A stretch of 64,000 bases of DNA from assembly GCF_900236475.1 (NCBI RefSeq), contig NZ_LT963352.1, positions 3,844,001 to 3,908,000 of the forward strand, written 5' to 3'. The notes beneath the pieces were generated by a model. It saw only the letters and a program-made list of their open reading frames with translations, made no database searches and was not told the origin of the DNA. Of this stretch, positions 41,483-49,604 are shown piece after piece. A program made the position numbers and the translations under genes. The DNA comes from Streptomyces chartreusis NRRL 3882. Its GTDB lineage: Bacteria; Actinomycetota; Actinomycetes; Streptomycetales; Streptomycetaceae. The stretch's first letter is position 1; every line of letters begins with the position of its first letter.

Positions 41483-42772
41483 ATGCCGCAGGATCTGGCC
41501 GTGGAGGTACTGAGGGACCCCTCCCACGGCTTCACGGGGGTGCCGCCGCAGCCCGGGAGCACCCCGCGTCCGCCGGACGGGGAACCGCCGGCGGAGCTGC
41601 GGGTGAAGCTGTACCGCACCAGCGAGAAGGTGTTGACGATCTTCGCCTGCGCCCCGGACGCGTCCTCGGACCCTGCGTTCCCGCGCTGGCACGAGGCGCC
41701 GCTGGAGGTCTCCCCCGACGACCTGCTGGAGCGGGCGGACCGCCTGCGTAACAGGTGGCACGACCTGGTGGTGTACTACCGCAGCGAGGGCGACGAGTCC
41801 GGGGCGCTGGTCGGCAGCCGGCCCTTCGCGGAGACCGCCGACCTCAGCGAACTCGCCGACCGGGCCGATTCGGTGACGGCGAAGCTGGCCGAGGAGGGGT
41901 ACGACCTGCTCGACGTGATGCTCCACGGCAGCGGCTACGACCTGGGCCGTTTCCGCGAGTTCCTGCTGACCGCACTTGCAGGCAAGGAGACGCTGCGGAT
42001 CAGCTTCGACTCCCGGCTGTATCTGCCGTGGCCCATGCTCGCCGTGGATCCGGCGGCGTGTGCCACGCCTTGGGAGGCGTTCCTGGGCCACCGGCACCAG
42101 GTCGAGCAGACCACCACCGGCTATCCCTGGGACCACGCCCCGCTCGGCCAGCGCGACCTGGCCACCACCAGCCTCAACAAGGACGACTCCCTGGACCGCG
42201 TGGGCCGCGCGCGCGAGGTGCACAAGCTGCTGGAGCAGCGCTCCCGGCTGATCGTGCGTTCCCGGGGCAGCGACCTGTTGCACGCCCTGGCGGGGCCGGT
42301 GCTCAACGAGGACGTCATGTACTTCTGGTGCCACGGCCGCATGGTGCAGAGCGGACCGTCGACCCCGGGGCTGTCCATCCGGCTCTCCGACGACGAGCAC
42401 ATCGACGGGCCGGTGGTGTCCCGCAAACGGCGCCGCTTCCGTCACGACTCACGGGCCAGGTTCAAGCCGTTCGTGCTGCTCAACGCCTGCGGCACGGCAC
42501 GGGCGGCGGCGCCCGGCCGGCTGAAGCACCTCGGGCAGGAACTGATCGACATGGGCGCGGACGGCGTCCTCGCCCCGCAGATCGACATGCCCCAGGAGTT
42601 CGCGACGGAGTACGCGTACGCCTTTCTGGACCTGTATCTGACCGGCCGTTACACCGCCGGCGAGATAAGCCGGCTGCTGGTGCGACGGTTCGCCTCGGAG
42701 TTCCGCAACCCGCTCGCCCTGGCCTACTCGCTGCACTGCGGCATCGACAGCCGGCTGAGGCTCGTCTCATGA
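41483..42772 (+). CDS. CHAT-domain (caspase-like) cysteine protease
   Basis: 429 residues; GGGAGG about 12 bases upstream of the ATG, 5 bases after the STAND gene. The C-terminal half is a CHAT/caspase-fold peptidase. The catalytic His is His284 in VMYFWCHGRM and the catalytic Cys is Cys336 in FVLLNACGTAR, followed by GADGVLAPQIDMPQEFATEY. LRISFDSRLYLPWPMLAVDP marks the start of the fold as in other CHAT proteins. The N-terminal 170 residues are a separate domain of unknown type. CHAT proteases in bacteria act as executors in conflict systems, cleaving a partner when activated. Here the likely activator is the TPR scaffold upstream and a possible substrate or co-effector is the hydrolase downstream, whose start overlaps this stop by 4 bases. 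Confidence 0.88.
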   Translation: MPQDLAVEVLRDPSHGFTGVPPQPGSTPRPPDGEPPAELRVKLYRTSEKVLTIFACAPDASSDPAFPRWHEAPLEVSPDDLLERADRLRNRWHDLVVYYRSEGDESGALVGSRPFAETADLSELADRADSVTAKLAEEGYDLLDVMLHGSGYDLGRFREFLLTALAGKETLRISFDSRLYLPWPMLAVDPAACATPWEAFLGHRHQVEQTTTGYPWDHAPLGQRDLATTSLNKDDSLDRVGRAREVHKLLEQRSRLIVRSRGSDLLHALAGPVLNEDVMYFWCHGRMVQSGPSTPGLSIRLSDDEHIDGPVVSRKRRRFRHDSRARFKPFVLLNACGTARAAAPGRLKHLGQELIDMGADGVLAPQIDMPQEFATEYAYAFLDLYLTGRYTAGEISRLLVRRFASEFRNPLALAYSLHCGIDSRLRLVS

Positions 42773-43800
42773 CCGGCCCGCGGACCCGGTTGCCCGCGCC
42801 CGTCGAGATCGACCTGGACGACAAGGGCAGGCTGACACTGCCGGGCAGCGACGTGCCCGTGCCCGCCGGCCGCGTCGCCGAGCACCTGGCGCGGAGCCTG
42901 GCCGTCCCGCGCTGGGCGACCGACATCCACGTGTACGTGCACGGCTGGCAGACCGCGCCGAGCAGCGCCACCCGGACCGCCCAGCGCCTGCTGCGGCACT
43001 CCCTGGACCTGTACGAGGCGGCGCCGGAGCGCTATCCCGGGCTGAAGGCGGGCTACCGCCCCTGGTGCGTGGTGGTGCGCTGGCCGTCGTCCAGCCTGCC
43101 CACGCTCAAGGGTTACCGCCGCATCCGCGACCGCGCCCACGCGATGAGCGCCGACGGCACCGGGCACGCCCCGTACGTCCTCGGCCACCTGCTCGGCTAC
43201 CTGGACACCGAACGCACCGACCCGACGGGCCCCGCGGTCCTGGCCAACCGGCACGGGCAGTACCTCCACCTCGTCGGGCACTCCTTCGGCGGCCGGTTCC
43301 TGTGCGAGGCGGTGCAGCGGGCCGCCGAGAAGCCTCCCGTGCTCGGCTGGAGCACACCGCACGATCCGCGCCGCCCGTTCACCGTGGACAGCGCCCTGAT
43401 CTTCCAGATGGCCGCCCCGCGCGACGCCTTCGTCCGGTACTTCGACACGCTGTTCCCGCGCGACGGGCGGCCCGGCGCACCCCTGCGCGGCCCGCTCGCC
43501 CTGACGCACTCGCGCTGGGACCGGGCCACCGGCTTCTGGCACCTGCGCGCCGAGAAGGCACCCGGAATCGGCCACTCGGGCGCCGGTGCGGCACCGGTTC
43601 CCCAGTTCACGACCAGGTTGCTGCCGACGTCCGAGGTCTACGAGCAGGCCACGCTGGATCACCGGCTGGTCAACGTGGACGCCGACTGGCTCTACCGCGG
43701 CAGCCGCCGTACCCGGCTGCATCCCTCGGGCGCCCACTCCGACTTCCTGCGGCCGGAGTCCGCGCACCTGCTGCTGACCCTGGCGGAACGCTCGCGCTGA
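42769..43800 (+). CDS. Alpha/beta hydrolase, third gene of the STAND-CHAT operon
   Basis: 343 residues; its ATG overlaps the CHAT stop (ATGA), so expression is coupled. An oxyanion-type HGW (residues 58-60, in HVYVHGWQTAPSS) precedes the nucleophile elbow GHSFGG (Ser172, in YLHLVGHSFGGRFLCE). A likely catalytic His is His323 in PSGAHSDFL. There is no signal peptide, so it acts inside the cell or at the inner membrane face. Esterase, lipase or thioesterase activity is possible; a lipase attacking the membrane would fit a suicide effector. The function is inferred from fold and context only. Confidence 0.82.
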   Translation: MTGPRTRLPAPVEIDLDDKGRLTLPGSDVPVPAGRVAEHLARSLAVPRWATDIHVYVHGWQTAPSSATRTAQRLLRHSLDLYEAAPERYPGLKAGYRPWCVVVRWPSSSLPTLKGYRRIRDRAHAMSADGTGHAPYVLGHLLGYLDTERTDPTGPAVLANRHGQYLHLVGHSFGGRFLCEAVQRAAEKPPVLGWSTPHDPRRPFTVDSALIFQMAAPRDAFVRYFDTLFPRDGRPGAPLRGPLALTHSRWDRATGFWHLRAEKAPGIGHSGAGAAPVPQFTTRLLPTSEVYEQATLDHRLVNVDADWLYRGSRRTRLHPSGAHSDFLRPESAHLLLTLAERSR

Positions 43801-43830
43801 GGGTTGCGGCCCGTACGCCCGCACACGGGT

Positions 43831-43867
43831 GCGGCCCGTCCTCTCCCCCGTGGGGAGGACGGGCCGC
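43831..43867. terminator. Terminator at the end of the conflict operon
   Basis: GCGGCCCGTCCTC-type stem (43831-43848) pairs with GGGGAGGACGGGCCGC (43852-43867) with one bulged T and a 3-base loop. It lies between the hydrolase gene and the convergent peptidoglycan-binding gene. Confidence 0.75.
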
Positions 43868-43896
43868 GGTCTGTCGACGGAACCGGCGGTGCCGGG

Positions 43897-44340
43897 TCAG
43901 CAGTTGGGGCAGGCGTTCGCCATGCGCTTGAACGCGGCGCGGGTCCCCGGCCCGGGGTCTCCGTCGATCTCGCCCTTGTACCCCCACTTGGCCTTCAGCC
44001 AGCGCTGCAGCGCCATCACCGTGTTGGGCCCGACCTTCCCGTCGATCTTGTCCTTGTAGCCGTAGTGCTTCTTGAGGAAGCGCTGGAGCGCCTTCCAGCT
44101 GTCGGTGCCGAGCTTCCCGTCGATCTTGCCCTGGTACTGCCAGTGCTCCTTCAGGACGCGCTGGACCTTCTTGGCCTCCTCGACCGTCAGGCCGAGGTTG
44201 ACGACCGCGAGCGGGCTGACCTCGGCGCTCGCCGCCGGCCTCGTCTCCGCCGCGACACCGGGACCGGCCGTCGCCAGGCCCCCGACGGCGATCCCGATGG
44301 CGGTGGTGGCACAGACGAGTGTCTTCGTGAGTGCTCGCAT
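43897..44340 (-). CDS. Small secreted peptidoglycan-binding protein
   Basis: 147 residues from ATG 44340, with GGAGGGGA upstream. A Sec signal (RALTKTLVCATTAIGIAVGG, then an AxA-type site in GVAAE) is followed by tandem PG_binding_1-like repeats: KVQRVLKEHWQYQGKIDGKL, then the KHYGYKDKIDGKVG and KAKWGYKGEIDGDPG units. There is no catalytic domain. It probably binds the cell wall noncatalytically. It is divergent from two wall-facing HTH membrane proteins, one of which carries the same type of domain. Confidence 0.87.
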   Translation of the reverse strand: MRALTKTLVCATTAIGIAVGGLATAGPGVAAETRPAASAEVSPLAVVNLGLTVEEAKKVQRVLKEHWQYQGKIDGKLGTDSWKALQRFLKKHYGYKDKIDGKVGPNTVMALQRWLKAKWGYKGEIDGDPGPGTRAAFKRMANACPNC

Positions 44341-44646
44341 GAGTTCCCCTCCGATGGTTGCGAGTGCTCCTGGGTGCTGCGTGGCAACGAGACTGCGGCC
44401 CCGGGGCCCGGAGCCGCCACAGTCGCCGCGCAAGTGACGTCCTGACGGGACGTCCCACACGCTGACCTGCGGGGACGCCGTACGCCGGGACGACACGGCG
44501 GGACGGTCGCGGCAGGGTGTGGCCGAATCGGTAGGGGGCGGCGGGGAGAACGGAACCTAGGTATGGGGCACCGCGTGGATGCTGATGCAGAATGCGGCGG
44601 TGACGGGGACCGCTGACCACGGTCCACGAACGCGAGTGGGGGGAAC
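44341..44646. promoter_or_regulatory. Divergent promoter region with inverted repeat
   Basis: A 306-base spacer between the peptidoglycan-binding gene and the HTH membrane-protein gene. It contains GACGTCC / GGACGTC (44436-44442 and 44448-44454) separated by 5 bases, a candidate regulator site or small hairpin. No gene is supported here. Confidence 0.4.
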
Positions 44647-45471
44647 ATGTCGCGTTGGAAAGGGCTGCCCGAAGAACTGGACCCGTGCGTACGGCAGTTG
44701 GTGGTGCGATTACGCCGGGTGAAGGACCACAGCGGACTGAGCCTGCGCCAGCTCGCGGCCAAGACGGGGTACAGCACGTCGTCCTGGGAGCGCTACCTGG
44801 CCGGCAGGTCGCTCCCGCCCAGGGAGGCCGTCGAGGCGATGGCCCGGCTCGGCGGTGACGACCCGACCCGCCTCCTCGCACTGCACGAGGTCGCCACCGA
44901 GGCGTGGGGCAAGGGGGCCGGCCACGCGGACCCGGCGGATCTGACCGATCGGGCGGATCGGCCGGATCGGGTGGATCGACAGGGCGAGACGGCCGGGACC
45001 GAGCCCGGGACCGACACCCCCCGTCCCCACGGCCGGGCACTGCGCATCACGCTGATCGCCGGATCCGTGGCCCTCGTGCTGGCCGTCGCCGCCACGGTCC
45101 TGCTGGCCGTACGGCTCACGGACGGTCAGGGCAGAGCGGTGGCGGCCGGCCTCACCGCCTCCGCCACGACGGCACCGGGATCGCCCGAGGAGTCGGAGCG
45201 GACCCGGTACACCTGCCGCGCGGACCGGATCGACGGCCGCTGGTACGCGGGCAACAGCCGCACCATGAAGGCCATCCTGGCGAAGGGCCACGCCGGACCG
45301 GAGGTGGCCGAGGCACAGTGCCTGCTGCGTGAGGCGGGCCTCTCACCGGGCGTCGTGGACGGCATCTTCGGCCCGCACACGGAACGCGCGGTCAGGGACC
45401 TCCAGAAGCGGGCGCGCCTGGTCGTGGACGGCATCATCGGCCCGCACACCTGGAAGGCCCTGCGGGAATGA
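44647..45471 (+). CDS. Membrane-anchored XRE HTH protein with extracellular peptidoglycan-binding domain
   Basis: 274 residues. An XRE-type HTH occupies residues about 17-60 (SLRQLAAKTGYSTSSWERYL). A charged Asp/Arg linker, one membrane helix (ITLIAGSVALVLAVAATVLL) and a C-terminal PG_binding_1 domain (AEAQCLLREAGLSPGVVDGI, then FGPHTERAVRDLQ) follow. The layout, with DNA-binding domain inside and wall-binding domain outside, suggests a one-component wall sensor. Codon 22 is TTA (44710-44712), so translation should depend on the bldA tRNA. The stop overlaps the next gene by 4 bases. Confidence 0.85.
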   Translation: MSRWKGLPEELDPCVRQLVVRLRRVKDHSGLSLRQLAAKTGYSTSSWERYLAGRSLPPREAVEAMARLGGDDPTRLLALHEVATEAWGKGAGHADPADLTDRADRPDRVDRQGETAGTEPGTDTPRPHGRALRITLIAGSVALVLAVAATVLLAVRLTDGQGRAVAAGLTASATTAPGSPEESERTRYTCRADRIDGRWYAGNSRTMKAILAKGHAGPEVAEAQCLLREAGLSPGVVDGIFGPHTERAVRDLQKRARLVVDGIIGPHTWKALRE

Positions 45472-46322
45472 CGCGGACCCCGCCCGGCCCGCCGCCGCCC
45501 GAACGTGCCCGGCTCGCCTCCGCACTGAGGGAGTTGAAGGCGGGCACGGGCCTGAGCCTGGCGGCCCTGGCGGCGAAGACCACCTTCAGCAAGTCGTCCT
45601 GGGAGCGCTACCTCAACGGCAGGACGCTCCCGCCGCGCCAGGCGGTGCGGGAGCTGTGCCGGCTCGCGGGGGAACCGGAGGGCCGGTGTCTCGCGCTGTG
45701 GGAACTGGCGGAGTCGGAGTGGAGCGGCCGTGCGGCTCCGACGACACCTGCGGACCCGCCCGCGCACCCGGAGGCGGACGCCCGGTCTGCCGCCGCCGGC
45801 AGGGGCGCGGCCCTGGCGGTACTCGCGTCGGTGTGCGCGCTAGCGGCCGGCGGCCTGTCCGTGGCCCTGGTCCTCCTCGTGGGCCAGTCCGGCGACCCCC
45901 GGCCGTCCCCGCCGCCCCCGTCCGCCCCGGCGCCCCGCTGCCGGGGAGCCGCCTGCGAGGGCAGGAGCCCGATGCACATGAGATGCGGCGCTGCCCCGCT
46001 CACTCTCGCCTCGCACCGCACGTCCACCGGAGCCCACCTCGAACTGCGCTACAGCGACAAGTGCGAGGCCGGCTGGGCCCGGATGTGGAGCACGCGGATC
46101 GGCGACCGACTGGAGCTGAACAGGACCCACGGGGGCCGCCGTCCGCACGCCGCCGAGATCACGGACGGCATCGCCGCCCAGTCCTACGTCTACACGCCCA
46201 TGACCGAAGCCCGCCCCGGCACGACCGTCCGGGCCTGCTTCCGCCCGGCGACGGGAGGCAGCCGCGAGTGCTTCGACGCCCGCGTCAGCCGCTCAGCAGC
46301 GTCATCCCCTCCGGCGCGGTGA
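45468..46322 (+). CDS. Membrane-anchored XRE HTH protein with DUF2690-like extracellular domain
   Basis: 284 residues, translationally coupled to the preceding gene (ATGA). The HTH (SLAALAAKTTFSKSSWERYL) is closely similar to its neighbour's, so the pair arose by duplication. A membrane helix (AVLASVCALAAGGLSVALVL) leads to a Pro-rich stem and a DUF2690-like domain with paired cysteines (CRGAACEGRSP, MRCGAAP, SDKCEAGWARMWS, VRACFRP). The gene end overlaps the convergent NAT gene by 38 bases. The role is unknown, probably envelope sensing with its partner. Confidence 0.83.
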   Translation: MTRTPPGPPPPERARLASALRELKAGTGLSLAALAAKTTFSKSSWERYLNGRTLPPRQAVRELCRLAGEPEGRCLALWELAESEWSGRAAPTTPADPPAHPEADARSAAAGRGAALAVLASVCALAAGGLSVALVLLVGQSGDPRPSPPPPSAPAPRCRGAACEGRSPMHMRCGAAPLTLASHRTSTGAHLELRYSDKCEAGWARMWSTRIGDRLELNRTHGGRRPHAAEITDGIAAQSYVYTPMTEARPGTTVRACFRPATGGSRECFDARVSRSAASSPPAR

Positions 46323-47118
46323 TGCCGAACTCCTCCTCCAGGAGCCGCCGCGCCTCCGCCTCACCGGTCACCTCACGCTCGGTGACCGTCCCGTCGGGGT
46401 GGGACTCCGTGAGGAGCCGGCCGTCGAGCAGGAGGTGCCGGGTGGCGTTGATGTGCTGGCAGTAGACGCGCTGGGCGAACGGCGAGCGCGGGTTGGTCGC
46501 GATGTGCCAGTTGATGACGTCGAAGTCGGGCTTCTCGAAGGGCTCCAGGGTGAAGGCGTACTGGCCGCTCCAGTCGTCCTTCCCCGGGTCGTGGGCCTGG
46601 AGCAGCCACATCTCCAGGGGGCCGTCGTGCGGCACGTGCACCAGGCGGTGCCGCCGCCCGGCCCCGGCGAACTCGACGTCCGCGACCAGCGGCACCGGCT
46701 CCAGCAGCGCGCCGATCGCCCCGAAGCCGACGTCCGCGAGGTACGGCCGCGGTTCGCCGGGGACCTCCACCAGCAACGCCATGTGCGTGCGGGGCCGGCT
46801 CGCGAGGGTGTCGGCGCCGACGGCGACCCGCGCGGCCAGCAGGGTCACCCGGAAGCCCAGCGCCTCCAGCGCGTGGGCGAACAGCGTGTTGTGCTCGTAG
46901 CAGTAGCCGCCGCGCCGGCTGTGGACCAGCTTGGCCACGAGGTCGGCCGGATCGAGGGAGGGGGCCCTGCCGCGCAGTGCGTCGAGGTTCTCGAACGGGA
47001 GGGCCCGCATGTGCGCCAGATGCACACCGCGCAGCGTGGCCGGGTCGGCCTGCCGCTCCCCCTCCCACCCGATCCGCCGGAGATACACGTCGAGGTCGAA
47101 CGGAATGGAGTCGAGCAT
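46285..47118 (-). CDS. Arylamine N-acetyltransferase (NAT)
   Basis: 277 residues, the usual NAT length. The catalytic triad is visible: Cys73 in RRGGYCYEHN, His111 in RPRTHMALLVEV and Asp128 in PYLADVGFG. The opening VYLRRIGWEGERQADPATLR and HLAHMRALPFENLD are typical. It transfers an acyl group from acyl-CoA to arylamines or hydrazines, or forms amides in biosynthesis. ATG 47118 is the family start. It stands alone, converging on the DUF2690 gene. Confidence 0.94.
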   Translation of the reverse strand: MLDSIPFDLDVYLRRIGWEGERQADPATLRGVHLAHMRALPFENLDALRGRAPSLDPADLVAKLVHSRRGGYCYEHNTLFAHALEALGFRVTLLAARVAVGADTLASRPRTHMALLVEVPGEPRPYLADVGFGAIGALLEPVPLVADVEFAGAGRRHRLVHVPHDGPLEMWLLQAHDPGKDDWSGQYAFTLEPFEKPDFDVINWHIATNPRSPFAQRVYCQHINATRHLLLDGRLLTESHPDGTVTEREVTGEAEARRLLEEEFGITAPEGMTLLSG

Positions 47119-47190
47119 GACGTCACCGTAACCACACCGGACCCACCCGGTCCGCGGCCCACAGCCGGACATGCCGCTCCGACGTTGGTC

Positions 47191-48411
47191 CTAGGCCCCC
47201 GGCGTACCGGCAAGCCCCTTGCTCAGCCGCCGCAGCCCTTCCTCGATCTCCTCCGGCGTCTGCGTCACGAAGCACAGCCGCAGGGTCGTGCGGTCGGGCG
47301 TGCCGGCGTAGAAGGGGGCGCCGGGGACGTACGCCACGTCGTGCCGCACCACCTGCGGCAGCAGGGCCGTCGTGTCGTACGGCTCCGGCAGGCGCGCCCA
47401 GAGGAACATGCCGCCCTCGGGCCGGGTCCAGACCGACCCCTCGGGCAGCGCGCCGGGCAGCGCCGCGAGCATGGCGTCCCGGCGTTCGCGGTACACGCCG
47501 GAGACGCGCGTGACGTGGGCGTCCAGGTCGTGGTCGGCGAGGTACCGGGCCGCGGCGAGCTGGTTGACGGTCGGCGTGTGCAGGTCGGCGGCCTGTTTGG
47601 CGACGGCACAGGCGCGCCGCAGCTCACCGGGCGCGCGCAGCCAGCCGAGCCGCAGACCGGGTGCCATCACCTTGGAGAAGCTGCCGAGCAGCACCGTGCG
47701 GTCCTCGGCGCCCGGGAGGGAGGCGATCCACGGCACGCGTTCACCGTCGTAGCGCAACTGCCCGTAGGGGTCGTCCTCGACGATCCACAGCCCGCGCCGG
47801 GCGGCGACCGCGGCCACGGCGGCGCGCCGCCCGGCGGGCAGCGTGCGGCCGGTGGGGTTCTGGAAGGTGGGCACGGTGTAGAGCAGCTTGGGCCGCTCGC
47901 GCACCACGAGCTCCTCCAGCGCCTCGGGATCGACACCGTGCTCGTCGCCGGGCACGGGCACGACCCGCGCTCCGGCGAAGCCGAACGCCTGAAGGGCCGC
48001 CAGGTAGCAGGGGTCCTCGACGAGGACGGTGTCCCCGGGTTCGAGCAGCGCGGTGGCGAGGAGGGAGAGGGCCTGCTGGGAACCGGTGGTGACGAGCAGA
48101 TCGTCGGGACCGGTCGGCAGTCCGCGTGCCGTGGCGCGGTCGGCGAGCGCGGCCCGCAGCGTGGGCTCGCCCTCGGTCGTGGAGTACTGCAACGCCCGCG
48201 CGGGCTCCTCGGCGAGGACGGCCCGGTACGTGGCCGCGATGCCCGCCGCGTCGAACAGCTCCGGCGCCGGCAGCCCGCCCGCGAAGTTGATCACCTCGGG
48301 GCGGGCGGTCACGGCGAGGATGTCCCGCACGGGAGAACCGCCGACCGACCGCGCCCGCGCGGCGAGCGGCGGCACGGGAGAGTGGGCGGGCGCGGGCTCG
48401 GTGACGGTCAT
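47191..48411 (-). CDS. PLP-dependent aminotransferase (class I/II, MocR-free)
   Basis: 406 residues from ATG 48411, with AAGGAG 8 bases upstream. Fold type I motifs are INFAGGLPAPELFD, ALQYSTTEGEPTLRAAL, TTGSQQALSLL, PTFQNPTGRTLP, and the PLP lysine in LLGSFSKVMAPGLRLGW. This resembles the 2-aminoadipate/aromatic/kynurenine aminotransferase group (YdcR-like without the GntR domain). The amino donor and pathway are not evident from neighbours. Confidence 0.92.
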   Translation of the reverse strand: MTVTEPAPAHSPVPPLAARARSVGGSPVRDILAVTARPEVINFAGGLPAPELFDAAGIAATYRAVLAEEPARALQYSTTEGEPTLRAALADRATARGLPTGPDDLLVTTGSQQALSLLATALLEPGDTVLVEDPCYLAALQAFGFAGARVVPVPGDEHGVDPEALEELVVRERPKLLYTVPTFQNPTGRTLPAGRRAAVAAVAARRGLWIVEDDPYGQLRYDGERVPWIASLPGAEDRTVLLGSFSKVMAPGLRLGWLRAPGELRRACAVAKQAADLHTPTVNQLAAARYLADHDLDAHVTRVSGVYRERRDAMLAALPGALPEGSVWTRPEGGMFLWARLPEPYDTTALLPQVVRHDVAYVPGAPFYAGTPDRTTLRLCFVTQTPEEIEEGLRRLSKGLAGTPGA

Positions 48412-48513
48412 GACACGGCTCCTTCGACTGCGGTGACGACGTGTGCGCCGCAGCCTAGAGAAGTACGTGCCGCCTACAAACACATTTCCGCGATCCGGAC
48501 GGGGAGCCGCTGC

Positions 48514-49416
48514 TCAGCCCTTGGCGGCCATCCCCGCGTACACGTTGATGTCGGCGTCCGTGACGTCGTTGATGTCCTGGTAGCGGACCTTCTCGATGTC
48601 GTCGAGACCGGCGAGGTACGACTCCTCCGGCCGCTCGGGGACGGGAGCCGCGTGGTCGGGCCGCCAGCGGTGCGCCGGGACGATCCCCGGGTCGGCGATC
48701 TCCAGGGAGTTCTCCGTGAAGAACCGCTCGACCTCCGCCCGGGACCGCAGCACGAAGGTGAACCCCCGCTCGGTGTACGTCCGCTGGACCGCGCGGATGT
48801 TCTCGGGGTTGAGGTCCTCGGTGAGATGACTGAGCACCAGCCGGCTCCCGACCGGCAGCGCGTCGAGCAGCTCGCGCACCAGCGGATACGCCTCCTCGTC
48901 CGCGACGAAGTGCAGGACGGCGACCAGGCAGAGCGCGACCGGCTGGTCGAAGTCCAGGGTCTTGGCGGCCAGTTCCAGGATGTGGGCCGGGTCCCGCAGG
49001 TCGGCGTCGATGTAGTCCGTGCGCCCCTCGGGCCCGCTCGTCAGCAGGGCCCGCGCGTGCGCGAGCACGACCGGGTCGTTGTCGACGTACACCACCCGCG
49101 CGTCGGGCGCGATGCGCTGCGCGATCTGGTGCACGTTCTCGGCGGTCGGCAGTCCCGTGCCGATGTCGAGGAACTGCCGGATGCCGTCCTGCTCCACCAG
49201 CGTGGTCACCGCACGGCGCAGGAAGTCGCGGTTGTGCCGTACGTCGAGGTACCCGCGGGGGTTGGCGGCGAGCGCGGCGGCGGCCGCGTCCCGGTCGGCC
49301 GGGTAGTGGTCCTTGCCGCCGAGGAAGACGTCGTAGACCCGGGCCGGGTGCGCCTTGCTGCTGTCGATCCTCCTCTGCAGCTCGGCGGGATCCTGACTGA
49401 GGGCGTCACCGGACAT
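48514..49416 (-). CDS. DUF574/Methyltransf_19 SAM-dependent methyltransferase
   Basis: 300 residues from ATG 49416, with GGGAGA upstream. The family is nearly confined to actinobacteria: RIDSSKAHPARVYDVFLGGK and DHYPADRDAAAA open it, the SAM loop is FLDIGTGLPTAENVHQIAQ, and VVYVDNDPVVLAHARALL gives the acidic ribose-binding residue. The ending VNVYAGMAAKG-like tail is typical. The substrate is unknown. Streptomyces carry many copies, often near regulators. Confidence 0.92.
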   Translation of the reverse strand: MSGDALSQDPAELQRRIDSSKAHPARVYDVFLGGKDHYPADRDAAAAALAANPRGYLDVRHNRDFLRRAVTTLVEQDGIRQFLDIGTGLPTAENVHQIAQRIAPDARVVYVDNDPVVLAHARALLTSGPEGRTDYIDADLRDPAHILELAAKTLDFDQPVALCLVAVLHFVADEEAYPLVRELLDALPVGSRLVLSHLTEDLNPENIRAVQRTYTERGFTFVLRSRAEVERFFTENSLEIADPGIVPAHRWRPDHAAPVPERPEESYLAGLDDIEKVRYQDINDVTDADINVYAGMAAKG

Positions 49417-49489
49417 GGACGTCTCCCTGGAGAGTAGGTGGTTCAATCAGTAACCACTCCGACGGTCAACAACCTAACGGTTCAACTGA

Positions 49490-49603
49490 TTTGTTGGTGC
49501 CCATGCCGCCCGAATCGCGCGCGACTGGAACGTCAAGCACGACGGCGCCAACTTCAACGCCCACATCGTCGGCAGGATCGAGCTGGTGCACGAGTTCCAC
49601 TGA
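49490..49603 (+). pseudogene. Orphan 3' tail of an unidentified gene
   Basis: A frame without any start codon runs from a TGA at 49487 to TGA 49601-49603 and encodes RDWNVKHDGANFNAHIVGRI followed by ELVHEFH. The composition looks like real protein, unlike the frames around it. It appears to be the end of a truncated gene whose 5' part is absent. I do not recognise the family. An imperfect repeat (AATCAG at 49445 and CTGATT at 49486) lies upstream. Confidence 0.35.
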
Positions 49604-49604
49604 G

